Of a stretch of 64,000 nucleotides of DNA, positions 15,801 to 23,204 are shown one piece after another. A program made the position numbers and the translations under genes. Each line of letters opens with the position of its first letter. Position 1 is the stretch's first letter. This stretch comes from Mesorhizobium huakuii (GTDB taxonomy: Bacteria; Pseudomonadota; Alphaproteobacteria; Rhizobiales; Rhizobiaceae), in contig NZ_BSNY01000009.1 of assembly GCF_030160235.1 (NCBI RefSeq), forward strand, positions 1 through 64,000, read 5' to 3'. The notes beneath the pieces were generated by a model. That model saw nothing but the letters and a program-made list of their open reading frames with translations. It did no database searches and was not told where the DNA came from.

Positions 15801-17501
15801 GAAGGCGCCGGTGCCGCTGGCATAGCTGGGATCGCCGATGGCGACCGCGCCGTCGCCGTAGGCGGTGTTGCCGGAACCGATGGAGACAGCCTTGCCCCCG
15901 GTCGCCACCGCATTGGTGCCCATGGCGACCGCTTCGGCAGAACTGGCCTTGGCATTGTTGCCGACGGCAATGGCGCTCGTCGCCGACGCATTGGCGCCGA
16001 TGCCGAGTGCCGTACTGCCAATTCCGCCGGCGTTGGCGCTGACGCCGGCGGCGAGAGAATTGTCTCCTGTCGCTTTCGCGCCGGACCCGAACGACGAAGC
16101 GTTTGCGCCACTGGCGACAGCGACGTTACCGACCGCTGTACTGGCGGTGCCACTCGCAATTGAGGTGGTGCCCATGGCGATGGCGTCCTGCGCGCTCGCA
16201 TTGGCCGACTTGCCGATCGCCGTGCCGTCTACGCCGCTTGCAGTGGCGCCTAGTCCCAGGGCACTTGCGTTTGCGGCGGTCGCAGCGGCGTTGTTGCCGA
16301 GCGCTGTGGTCGAGACGTCCGTGGCCTGGGCTCCCGATCCGGCCGCGACGGAGCCTACTCCGCTCGACACGGCCGAATTGCCGAGCGCCAGCGCGAAGTT
16401 GCCCGAAGCATTGGCGACGTTGCCGAGAGCTTGCGAGTTCAACCCTCCGGCGCTGGCCTGGTTGCCAATCGAAACGGCATTCGTCCCGGCGGCTTTGGCC
16501 AGGTAACCCATGGCCGTGGTCCCGACGCCGGAGGCGGCCGCCCCGTTGCCGATTGCCGTGGACTGGTTCGCCGACGCCGTGGCGGAGGTTCCGAACGCGC
16601 TGGACCCGGTCCCGGTCGCGGATGCGCTCGAGCCTACCGCGGCCGACCATGCCCCCGTTGCGGTTGAGGCTGTGCCGAGCGCAACGGCCTCGAACGTGAA
16701 GCCGGCAGGAGCGGTGCCGCTTGCATTGGCATTCGTGCCGATGGAAACGGGAGAACCGCCGCCCGCTCCAGCGTTTGCCTTGGCGCCGACCCCCATGGCT
16801 ATGGCTGAACCGTTTGCAGATGAGGCGTTGGAAGACAATCCAATCGCCACCGAGGCGCCACCCGAAGCGCTGGCCGTTGAGCCGAGAGCGACGGCGTTCG
16901 CCCCGTTTGCGGTGCTGTTGACACCAAAAGCCGATGCTCCGTCCACGAGTGCGCGGGCGTTCCCACCTACGGCAAGAGCGTTAACGCCGGTGGCGTTCGC
17001 GAAGACACCTATACCTATGGCGTTGAGGCCATTGGCACCCATCGCATAGCCGATGGCGATCGAAGCATCGCCCGTTGCGGTGATACCGGTGCCCAACGCC
17101 AAGGCGTTGTTGCCATTCACGTGGGCGTTGTTGCCAACGGCGGTTGAGGCAGCGCCGGGGGCGGTGTTGCCACAACCGATCGCTATGCTTTGCACCCCTG
17201 CGGAGGGGTTCGTGCAGTTCGCGGCGTTTGTCAGAACCCCGTTACCAATGACAACCTGCGCGAAAGCCGCCTGCGGGATCATGATCCCCATGACTGCCCC
17301 GAGCATCCCACCGGCGCCCAGCGCTCCGAGCCCCAGGCGCTTGCGCCCCATACCGAGCACGCAATGAGCCATGCGCAGCACCGCCATCAGGCGGCGGCGG
17401 AGCGCGCGGGAGCCGTGCTCGGCCCCGGCAATCCAATGCCTGGCGAAATGCGCCGTGCGATGCTGAACAAACGAGCCACTCGAAATGCGATTGTCGCTCA
17501 T
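12888..17501 (-). CDS. YadA-like trimeric autotransporter adhesin
   Basis: A 1537-residue type Vc adhesin. The ATG at 17501 has AGAGGGA just upstream; a longer frame begins 17 codons earlier without one. An extended signal region of about 75 residues ends with GIMIPQAAFAQ. A long head of 14-residue YadA-like repeats (variants of ALGxxAxASGxxSxAxG) runs from about residue 95 to 650. It is followed by several GAERxLTNVAAG ... TDAVNGSQLFATNQ neck motifs and KYFHANS ... DSVAxGP modules. A coiled-coil stalk (near 1440-1475) leads to the C-terminal YadA anchor ending HVGVGAGISFTLN, with the terminal aromatic-rich beta-strands that trimerise to form the outer-membrane barrel. It heads a minus-strand operon with IalB and accessory genes. 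An AraC-type gene lies upstream. Confidence 0.95.
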   Translation of the reverse strand: MSDNRISSGSFVQHRTAHFARHWIAGAEHGSRALRRRLMAVLRMAHCVLGMGRKRLGLGALGAGGMLGAVMGIMIPQAAFAQVVIGNGVLTNAANCTNPSAGVQSIAIGCGNTAPGAASTAVGNNAHVNGNNALALGTGITATGDASIAIGYAMGANGLNAIGIGVFANATGVNALAVGGNARALVDGASAFGVNSTANGANAVALGSTASASGGASVAIGLSSNASSANGSAIAMGVGAKANAGAGGGSPVSIGTNANASGTAPAGFTFEAVALGTASTATGAWSAAVGSSASATGTGSSAFGTSATASANQSTAIGNGAAASGVGTTAMGYLAKAAGTNAVSIGNQASAGGLNSQALGNVANASGNFALALGNSAVSSGVGSVAAGSGAQATDVSTTALGNNAAATAANASALGLGATASGVDGTAIGKSANASAQDAIAMGTTSIASGTASTAVGNVAVASGANASSFGSGAKATGDNSLAAGVSANAGGIGSTALGIGANASATSAIAVGNNAKASSAEAVAMGTNAVATGGKAVSIGSGNTAYGDGAVAIGDPSYASGTGAFTGGANNIANSDGTASATAANMANGAVAIGNNNKAIGQGSVALGNGSTAGAAGLAGNVALGNGATAAASSGDVALGSGSVTTAAVGTASAVINGTTYAFQGTNPTSTVSIGAPGAERTLTNLAAGRISLTSTDAVNGSQLFATNQAVDAIGATLNNINVGGGIKYFHANSALPDSQALGTNSVAVGPNAVANNAGDVAIGLNSTSGATTNVGGATIGGTAYTFAGGTPAGAFSVGSAGAERQVQNVAAGQLNGGSTDAVNGSQLFATNQQVTQNTTDIANIGSGVTNLGNTINNIAGDTSTAYTDANGIGIRYARTNEAGLAQTDSFAQGVGSTAVGYQATATGVSGLALGRGTLASIDGSVALGSGSVADRAVAPATGQIAAGPANFIQYNTTDKTLLGAVSVGTATSYRQITNVADGTQAQDAVTVRQLQGVIASVSATSTKYFHANSTAGDSLAVGAESVAVGPTTVVNGDNGVGIGNGAIVDQTAPGGTAIGQNAHVMLADGLALGTNSTAAGVQSVALGAGANSTFANSVALGAQSVTTVGAQAGYTAFALTGPQTSAGEVSIGSAGAERKLTNVAAGSANTDAVNVSQLRGVSQNISNLFGGGTTVNPDGSITGPTYTIQGNTYSTVYDGFTAVNNALTTISNGAGIKYFHANSTLADSTASGTDSVAIGPASVASGTNSLAAGNGSTATGQGAVALGQGAKANNANDVALGSGAVTQAAVGTSSTVINGKTYTFAGTAPIGTVSVGSAGAERTITNVAAGQINAGSTDAINGSQLYATNTAIQDLKSGLGSLTQNAVVYDTNPDGSKKNSITLQGGDVNAPVVISNVGPGVAGTDAVNVNQLNQGLTNAISTSNTYTDKVAATTLQQANNYTDQKLSQLNTDISGIRDEARQAAAIGLAAASLRYDDRPGKLSVAAGGGFWRDSSALAFGAGYTSEDGRIRGNVSGTAAGGHVGVGAGISFTLN

Positions 17502-17595
17502 GGTCCCTCTCCGTTCGCCAGCGGTCGGCAAATGTCTGACAAATTCCAGCACTCGCAGAAAGCCATGATTCTGGTTTGCCGTATTTCAGGAAATT

Positions 17596-17618
17596 GCTAT
17601 TTTGTCAGAAAAAATAGC
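17596..17618. promoter_or_regulatory. Inverted repeat in AT-rich autotransporter promoter
   Basis: Arms GCTATTTT (17596-17603) and AAAATAGC (17611-17618) are exact complements with a seven-base spacer, and flanking TTGC/GCAA extends the symmetry imperfectly. The surrounding 17560-17700 is unusually AT-rich for this genome. It lies about 95 bases before the autotransporter start, the expected place for an operator. The neighbouring AraC proteins are candidate binders, though AraC sites are usually direct repeats. Confidence 0.45.
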
Positions 17619-17700
17619 GGCAACTTCGCAGGAGTTAACGGATAGTTACTTTAGTTAGCGCTTTAATAAGGCAAAGTAAGACAATTAAGCGATCAATATA

Positions 17701-18219
17701 TCACCTAAGCTTCGAATTAAGCTTGCCGAAGCGAAGCTGCAGTGGCGTCAATCGCCGGTATTTCTTCATCACGGTAGTAAAATGGCTCTGGCTCGAAAAA
17801 CCGCTCAAATGGGCGATATCGGCGATCGTCATGTGGGTTTCGGCAAGCAGCTTCTCGGCGAAATCCAGCCGCAGATCGAGGACATATTGATGCGGCGGCA
17901 CCCCGAACGTCCGGGAGAAAGCCCGCACGAAATGATAGGATGAAAGCCCGCAAACCGCCGCCATCTCGGCAAGGGCTATCTTGCGCGTAAAATTCTGATC
18001 GAGGAATTCCTGCACCTTGCGCGCGCTGTGGGCGGAAAGGCCGCCCTTCACGTTCAGCGCCGGCTGTCGCGCGGGACTGGGTCCGGACGCCGATCCCGGA
18101 GGGCCATCATCAGGCCGCATCTTTCGGTCCCTTGATATTTCGCAGATGGAATTCAACCCGAGATCGCCCTCCCCGTTCCCCCCAAAAACAATTCGTGATT
18201 GATCGAGCTGTGGCTGCAT
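17701..18219 (-). CDS. AraC-family transcriptional regulator, short form
   Basis: A 172-residue protein made almost only of an AraC-type double helix-turn-helix (about residues 60-165). It contains KIALAEMAAVCGLSSYHFVRAFSRTFG and the second motif MTIADIAHLSGFSSQSHFTTVMKKY, with the family residues of the domain all present. The 60-residue N-terminus is too short for a ligand-binding domain. The helix-turn-helix closely resembles that of the next AraC gene (shared GGLSA, LRLDFAEKLL, SQSHF, TVMKKYR/ATMKKYR), so this looks like a duplicate that lost its sensor half. Its stop is 199 bases before the trimeric autotransporter start on the same strand, so it probably regulates that operon. Confidence 0.85.
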   Translation of the reverse strand: MQPQLDQSRIVFGGNGEGDLGLNSICEISRDRKMRPDDGPPGSASGPSPARQPALNVKGGLSAHSARKVQEFLDQNFTRKIALAEMAAVCGLSSYHFVRAFSRTFGVPPHQYVLDLRLDFAEKLLAETHMTIADIAHLSGFSSQSHFTTVMKKYRRLTPLQLRFGKLNSKLR

Positions 18220-18308
18220 TGTCGCTCCGGTTCATTCGATCAGTCCGGCCAGATGGCGAATAATGCACAGGCTGCATGCTATTTCGAATGACTCCCGTAA
18301 TGCCTGGG

Positions 18309-19331
18309 TCACAGTGGTGACGGACGTATTTTGGAAAACTCCGGAAGCTTTGTAGGAAATTCCGGTCTTGGATTATCAGACGGCAGGTGTTGCCACTTTG
18401 CCATCCTGAGCCTTCGGTTTCTGCCCGGCGCATTTCCGGTCATGGTCGGTGTTCTGCCCCTGTATTTCTTCATGGTTGCAGCCAGATGACTCTGGTCCGA
18501 AAACCCCGCGAGGTAGGCGATTTCGGCGATTGCAAGCTCGCCGTCAACGAGTAGTTTTTCGGCGAAGTCCAGGCGCAGGTTGATCAGATAGCGATGCGGC
18601 GGCATCCCGAACGTGCTGGCGAACCTTGCTATGAAATGATTGGGGGAAACCCCCGCGACCGACGCCAGTTCAGCGACCATGACCTTTCGCACGAAATTCT
18701 CGTCGAGATCCTCGCGAACGCGTCGAGCACCAGCGGCGGAGAGCCCGCCCTTGGGCGACGCGGCCTGCCGGCTGCGGCCGGTGTAGGTGCGCAGCAGATG
18801 CACCCCGAACACCGTGAGCAGCGAGTCCAGATAGAGTTCGTTCGGCGGCAGCTTGCCGGTCAGTTCGGCGGTGATCATCTGGGCGATGTTGAGCGCCCTC
18901 AGGTCGACCTTGCCGAACGCAGGTGGCTCGAGCTTCACGTCGGAGTGATCGAGTTCATGCGCGGCCAACTCCGACAGCGCTTCGGGAGAGATGGAAACGA
19001 CGGCATTTTCCCTGGTCTGCGACCAGGCGAAGGTGCTGTCGACTCCAGCGGGATTGACGATGAGGCATCCGACCGGCGCATCGTGTTCCGTGATCTTGTC
19101 GCTGCCGAGCGAGGCCCTGAATTTGCGCCCGGGCCTCAGCACGATGCCCGCGGAATGTTCCCTGGCCAGGAACGTCTGCGAGCCGGGACCGCGGACGGAA
19201 TGGATGACGCTGCCACGCGCGGTGGCTCTTCTGGGACCGGCACTTTCTGGAATGATGTCCAGCACATATCGGGCTACCCGATCGACGCCTCGGGAAACGC
19301 CGCGTTCCCGAGCTTCGTCCGCATTTTTCAT
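18309..19331 (-). CDS. AraC-family transcriptional regulator
   Basis: A 340-residue regulator with a cupin-like N-terminal sensor (about residues 35-130, e.g. REHSAGIVLRPGRKFRASLG ... DAPVGCLIVNPAG) and a C-terminal AraC helix-turn-helix (about 195-300: VMVAELASVAGVSPNHFIARFASTFG and LAIAEIAYLAGFSDQSHLAATMKKY). The start has GAGG eight bases upstream. A basic tail of some 40 residues follows the DNA-binding domain, longer than usual. The ligand is unknown. Tandem position with a shortened paralog, both upstream of the autotransporter operon, suggests joint control of that adhesin. Confidence 0.88.
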   Translation of the reverse strand: MKNADEARERGVSRGVDRVARYVLDIIPESAGPRRATARGSVIHSVRGPGSQTFLAREHSAGIVLRPGRKFRASLGSDKITEHDAPVGCLIVNPAGVDSTFAWSQTRENAVVSISPEALSELAAHELDHSDVKLEPPAFGKVDLRALNIAQMITAELTGKLPPNELYLDSLLTVFGVHLLRTYTGRSRQAASPKGGLSAAGARRVREDLDENFVRKVMVAELASVAGVSPNHFIARFASTFGMPPHRYLINLRLDFAEKLLVDGELAIAEIAYLAGFSDQSHLAATMKKYRGRTPTMTGNAPGRNRRLRMAKWQHLPSDNPRPEFPTKLPEFSKIRPSPL

Positions 19332-19595
19332 TCGCGTCGCCTCAGCCGCCTTGCCGCCGCTTGAAATCCCCTTGCCCGAACCCGGAACAAGCGTAACGCA
19401 GGCGTCTCGGCTAGGGAAGAACTCCCCCGCGCAAAGAAAAATTCTTATTCGCGAAAAGACAGAAAAAAAGACCGACCGAGGAAGTTGACGAGCATTCTAT
19501 TCCACGGCGGCGGCAGGTCTGCGCCATCCCTGAGAATTCATTGCTCGTTTTTTGCGCCAAAAATCGGCAACCAGGCAGGACGGAGCGCCGAGCGG

Positions 19596-19790
19596 CTACA
19601 GATCACCGCGACGTTTCTCGTACAGATCCCAGGTGAGTTCGACAAAAGCCAGAAGAACATCGTCGCGGTTCCAGCCGGCCGCGACCGCCGCCTGGACGAT
19701 ATCATGGATGAGAGGTAGCAACTGGCGCTGGCATTCGGCCGACATGTCGCCATCCCCCACGGGAGGCGCCTCGAAGTTGAATTTCGTCAT
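19596..19790 (-). CDS. Small conserved-looking protein of unknown function
   Basis: A 64-residue acidic soluble protein with a G-rich ribosome-binding region (GGAGGCGGGGGG) upstream. The composition is protein-like: a polar N-terminus (FNFEAPPVGDGDM), then two amphipathic helices (CQRQLLPLIHDIVQAAVAAG and WNRDDVLLAFVELTWDLYEKR). The phrase GWNRDDVLLAFVEL resembles small rhizobial proteins of unknown function. No domain is assigned. The 264 bases between its stop and the AraC gene hold nothing I can support. Confidence 0.6.
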   Translation of the reverse strand: MTKFNFEAPPVGDGDMSAECQRQLLPLIHDIVQAAVAAGWNRDDVLLAFVELTWDLYEKRRGDL

Positions 19791-19859
19791 TCGGCGTTCC
19801 CCCCGCCTCCAATCGAAGTGTTATACCGCTAATTTCGCCTCCTCTGATATACAACAGAT

Positions 19860-19964
19860 ATGGCACCAAAGTACAGGAAGCCTTGGATCACCAGGGCAGC
19901 ACAGGATCACGCGGTCTCAATGCTTTCCCTCGCGTCAAGTTGGTTTTCCCAGGCCGGAGTCTAG
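19860..19964 (+). CDS. Candidate small peptide, weakly RiPP-leader-like
   Basis: A 34-residue frame beginning MAPKYRKPWITRAAQDHAVS. The Tyr-x-x-Pro-x-Ile spacing and a Ser 15 residues after the Tyr recall the leader of the two RiPP-like peptides elsewhere in this window, but only Tyr, Lys, Pro and an Arg truly match, and no ribosome-binding site precedes the ATG. It may be chance. The remainder of the 315-base gap between 19791 and 20105 shows no other gene. Confidence 0.2.
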   Translation: MAPKYRKPWITRAAQDHAVSMLSLASSWFSQAGV

Positions 19965-20105
19965 AGGCAATTTCATCGGCTAAAACGGCGCCTGGGAATA
20001 GTTTTTTCAACCGAAACACTGGCCGGGCCGCGGCCGCCATCCGCCGATGCGAGGCGCTGACCGGCCGCATTGCCTTCTGCAACCGCTCGCTGGATAGTCC
20101 CGGCA

Positions 20106-21569
20106 ATGTTCGAGACCATTGCGACTCACTGGACCCAAATCCTGGCGATCATCTCGGTGGTGATGGCGACCGTCGGCATCGCCCACGCCGTCATGACCAA
20201 GGAGGATGTGCGCGCCGCCACCGGCTGGGTCGGCGTGATGGTGCTGTCGCCGATCCTTGGCGTGCTGATCTATGCGGTGGCCGGCATCAACCGCATTCGC
20301 CGCGCCACGATCACCGCGCAGCGTCCGTTTGCCGGCGACGCTGCCACCACCAAGATCGAGCGCGATGTCGCCGCCGAGGAGGCCCAGATCGTCGAGCGTT
20401 ACGGTCAGCGCTTCACCGGCCTGCGGACGCTGGGCGACAGGGTGGCGCGGCGCGCGCTCAACCCGGGCAATGCCATCGACGTGCTGGAGACCGGCGACGA
20501 GGCATATGCCGCCATGCGCGCGGCGATCGACGGCGCCGAGCGCAGCGTCCTGCTGGAGACCTATATTTTCGACAATGACGCCGTCGGCCTGCTTTTCGTC
20601 GAATCGCTGGCCGGCGCTGTCGCGCGCGGCGTTACTGTTCGCGTGCTGATCGACGCCGTCGGCGCTCGTTACTCCGTTCCCAGCATCCTCGGCCATCTGC
20701 GCCGCGCCAACATCCCCGCCGATGTCTTCAACGGCAACATCGTCATGGGCCTGCGCCTGCCCTACGCCAATCTCCGGACTCACCGGAAGATCCTTGTGGT
20801 CGACGGCACCGTTGTCTTCACCGGCGGCATGAACATCCGCAAGGGTTTTTCGGCCGAATTCGCAGGCTCCAACAGCGCCAGGGACACGCATTTCAAGGTC
20901 ACCGGACCTGTCGTCGCCGACCTGTTCTCGGTCGCTGCCGAAGACTGGCGCTTCGCCACCAACGAAGCACTGAAGGGCGACGCCTGGCGAATTGCCCCGC
21001 TGTCGCCGGCTCCCGGCCAGCCGATGCTGGTGCGGGCCGTCGCATCCGGGCCGGATGCCAGCAATGAGACCAACCACAAGCTGCTGATCGGCGCCTTCTC
21101 GGTGGCGCGCAAGTCGATCCGTTTGATGTCGCCCTATTTCCTGCCGGACCGCGAACTGATCAGCGCCTTGATCACCGCCGCGCGGCGCGGCGTCGAGATC
21201 GACGTCGTGGTGCCGGCGGTCAACAATCTCTTCCTCGTCGACCGCGCCATGACCGCGCAATTTGACCAGATCCTGAAGAATTATTGCCGCATATGGCGCA
21301 CGGGGGGCCCATTCGACCATTCCAAGCTGCTTTCGATCGACGGTGTGTGGGCCTATGTCGGCTCGTCCAATCTCGACGCCCGGTCGCTGCGATTGAACTT
21401 CGAGATCGATCTGGAGGTCCTCGACGCAGGCTTTGCCCGCGAGATCGAAGCCCGGATTGGATCGGCGATCGAAGCGGCCACTCCCGTCACCCTGGACTCC
21501 TTGCGAGCCCGCCCCTTCATCATCCGGCTGTTCGACCGCATCCTGTGGCTGGGATCGCCCTATCTCTAG
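20106..21569 (+). CDS. cls: Cardiolipin synthase (phospholipase D family)
   Basis: A 487-residue inner-membrane enzyme that joins two phosphatidylglycerol molecules, or transfers a phosphatidyl group to another alcohol, to make cardiolipin. Two N-terminal helices (TQILAIISVVMATVGIAHAV and WVGVMVLSPILGVLIYAVAG) are followed by two phospholipase D HKD motifs, HRKILVVDGTVVFTGGMN near residue 220 and DHSKLLSIDGVWAYVGSSN near 404. The start at 20106 (MFETIATHW) is chosen because the two-helix anchor begins directly after it; an ATG 36 bases upstream is possible. The last three codons and the stop lie within the first copy of a 25-bp tandem repeat. The EEP-family gene downstream is a common partner in rhizobia. 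Confidence 0.88.
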   Translation: MFETIATHWTQILAIISVVMATVGIAHAVMTKEDVRAATGWVGVMVLSPILGVLIYAVAGINRIRRATITAQRPFAGDAATTKIERDVAAEEAQIVERYGQRFTGLRTLGDRVARRALNPGNAIDVLETGDEAYAAMRAAIDGAERSVLLETYIFDNDAVGLLFVESLAGAVARGVTVRVLIDAVGARYSVPSILGHLRRANIPADVFNGNIVMGLRLPYANLRTHRKILVVDGTVVFTGGMNIRKGFSAEFAGSNSARDTHFKVTGPVVADLFSVAAEDWRFATNEALKGDAWRIAPLSPAPGQPMLVRAVASGPDASNETNHKLLIGAFSVARKSIRLMSPYFLPDRELISALITAARRGVEIDVVVPAVNNLFLVDRAMTAQFDQILKNYCRIWRTGGPFDHSKLLSIDGVWAYVGSSNLDARSLRLNFEIDLEVLDAGFAREIEARIGSAIEAATPVTLDSLRARPFIIRLFDRILWLGSPYL

Positions 21570-21691
21570 ATGGGGTTCTCACCCCTATCTCTAGATGGGG
21601 TTCTCACCCCTATCTCTAGATGGGGTTCTCACCCCTATCTCTAGATGGGGTTCTCACCCCTATCTCTAGATGGGTTCTCACCCTATCTCTA
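21561..21691. repeat. 25-bp tandem repeat, about 5.3 copies
   Basis: Four exact 25-base units start at 21561, 21586, 21611 and 21636. A fifth copy of 23 bases (21661-21683) has lost one G and one C, and an 8-base partial copy follows. Each unit contains the palindrome TCTAGA and the hairpin arms GGGGT/ACCCC around a TCTC loop. The first unit encodes the end of cls, so the array arose by copying the 3' end of the gene; because 25 is not a multiple of three, later copies are noncoding. The hairpins may serve as a stacked terminator. Copy number is likely to vary between strains. Confidence 0.9.
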
Positions 21692-21820
21692 AAAAAGTCT
21701 CTGGCTTTAACAAAACGACGTGTTTGACGGATAGTTTGGTGTCGGCCATGGAACATAAGCACAAAGACTCTATTTGAGGTGCATGGTGAGACCAGCAGGC
21801 ATGGCAGGCACACGGTGCGG

Positions 21821-22615
21821 ATGAACGGACGCAGCCTCCCGGCAACCGTGCTTTTGTCGATTCGCGACAGGCGGATGCGCAAGGCAAACGCGGCTGCGCA
21901 CAAGACGACGGCCGCAACTGGAACGCTGGTCGCCTCGTACAACGTCCACAAATGCATCGGCGTCGATCGCAAGTTCGATCCCGAGCGCACCAGCCGGGTC
22001 ATCCGCGAGATCGACCCCGACGTGATCGCCCTGCAGGAGGCGGACAACCGCTTCGGCGACCGTGACGGGCTTCTCGACCTGCCCCGCCTCGAGCGGGAAA
22101 CCGGCCTGGTGCCGGTGCCGATTTCGGCCACCGGCAAGGGCCATGGCTGGCACGGCAATGTCCTGCTGTTCAAGAAGGGCGTCGTCCGTGACGTGCATCA
22201 GATCAGGCTTCCGGGCCTGGAGCCGCGCGGCGCGGTGGTGGCGGAGATCGAATTGAACGGAAGCGGGACGCTGCGCATTATCGCCGCCCATCTCGGCCTG
22301 CTACGCCACTCGCGCTCGCAGCAGGCCCGTGTCGTGCTCGATCTCATGAGCAGCCCGGACGAAAAGCCGACCTTGCTGCTTGGCGACCTCAACGAATGGC
22401 GGCTCGGCAACCGCTCCGCGCTCAACACGCTGCACGCGACGTTCGGGCCTCAGCCGCCGGCGGTCCCCACCTTCCCCTCGAACCTGCCGCTTTTGGCACT
22501 CGACCGGATCATGACCAACCGGCACGGAATGATCGCAGCCGTGGAAGCCCACGACACACCGCTTTCGCGCGTCGCCTCCGACCATCTGCCGCTCACGGCA
22601 TTCGTCCGCCTGTAG
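21821..22615 (+). CDS. Endonuclease/exonuclease/phosphatase (EEP) family protein
   Basis: A roughly 264-residue metal-dependent hydrolase of the DNase I/sphingomyelinase-like EEP fold. The catalytic landmarks are all visible: ASYNVHKCIG, the metal-binding Glu in IALQEAD, HLGLL, the LGDLNEW motif with Asp and Asn, and the final ASDHLPL with the catalytic His. The core starts some 35 residues after this ATG. An in-frame GTG at 21779 would lengthen the N-terminus and an ATG at 21875 would shorten it; no choice has a strong ribosome-binding site. Standing after cls, it probably acts on phosphodiesters in membrane metabolism rather than on DNA, but substrate is unproven. Confidence 0.85.
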   Translation: MNGRSLPATVLLSIRDRRMRKANAAAHKTTAATGTLVASYNVHKCIGVDRKFDPERTSRVIREIDPDVIALQEADNRFGDRDGLLDLPRLERETGLVPVPISATGKGHGWHGNVLLFKKGVVRDVHQIRLPGLEPRGAVVAEIELNGSGTLRIIAAHLGLLRHSRSQQARVVLDLMSSPDEKPTLLLGDLNEWRLGNRSALNTLHATFGPQPPAVPTFPSNLPLLALDRIMTNRHGMIAAVEAHDTPLSRVASDHLPLTAFVRL

Positions 22616-22717
22616 GACCGGCTTGTCGTCCACGGCCTCGAAAAGCGCCGTGATTCATTTTGGAACGCTAATTCTCTCCGTGAGTTGATACGCATTGAAC
22701 CCGTAGGAGGACGAGAC

Positions 22718-23059
22718 GTGAAAAAGCTATTTCTGGCTTCCATGGTGGCATTGGCCGCCACAGCCGCAGTCATTGCGCCGACGCAAGCCGCAAGCGTGAT
22801 TATTCAATCCGACGACAACAACCAGTATTCACCGGACGATCAGTCCGACAACGGCCAGATTGTCGTTCGCCGCCATCACCGCCAGAATTACGACAACCAA
22901 TATGGCAACCAATATGGCGGCGACCAGAACGCGCAGTATGATGACAACTACAATGGCGATTATCGACGCCATCACCGCCACCACCGCTGCCATATCGAAC
23001 TGGTCAAGCACTGGCGCCACCACCACAAGGTGATCGAGCAGGTCCGCGTCTGCGGCTGA
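22718..23059 (+). CDS. Small His/Asn/Gln-rich secreted protein
   Basis: A 113-residue exported protein. A textbook AGGAGG (22705-22710) stands seven bases before a GTG at 22718, giving MKKLFLASMVALAATAAVIAPTQAA as a clean signal peptide; upstream in-frame starts would spoil it. The mature part is low-complexity: Asp/Gln/Asn-rich (DDNNQYSPDDQSDNGQ), tandem NQYGNQYGGDQN, and a basic His-rich tail RRHHRHHR ... HWRHHHK, ending in two Cys. The His clusters could bind divalent metals, but no function is known. It is monocistronic. Confidence 0.8.
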   Translation: MKKLFLASMVALAATAAVIAPTQAASVIIQSDDNNQYSPDDQSDNGQIVVRRHHRQNYDNQYGNQYGGDQNAQYDDNYNGDYRRHHRHHRCHIELVKHWRHHHKVIEQVRVCG

Positions 23060-23118
23060 CCTACCCATGAAATAGCGGAACACCGCAGCGCCGTTCCCAC
23101 AGGCGATCCATGGCGGCA

Positions 23119-23174
23119 TGCAATGATGCGGCATAGTCACGCCCGTTCCAAGGACGTGGCCATGCCGCATTGCA
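23119..23174 (+). promoter_or_regulatory. Long hairpin upstream of nasT
   Basis: ATGCGGCAT (23126-23134) pairs exactly with ATGCCGCAT (23162-23170). An imperfect outer TGCAAT/ATTGCA extends the stem and CACG/CGTG pair inside the 27-base loop. It ends 30 bases before the nasT start, so it lies either in the 5' leader or in the promoter. No T-run follows, which argues against a terminator. Confidence 0.4.
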
Positions 23175-23204
23175 CAATTTCGCGGCCTTGCCCACAATGC
23201 AGGC

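Noticed and set aside
21561-21691. CRISPR array
   Set aside because: The 25-bp units abut directly with no spacers, so this is a simple tandem repeat.
23155-23175. Sigma-54 promoter before nasT (TGGCC ... TTGCA)
   Set aside because: GG and GC are separated by twelve bases instead of the required ten.
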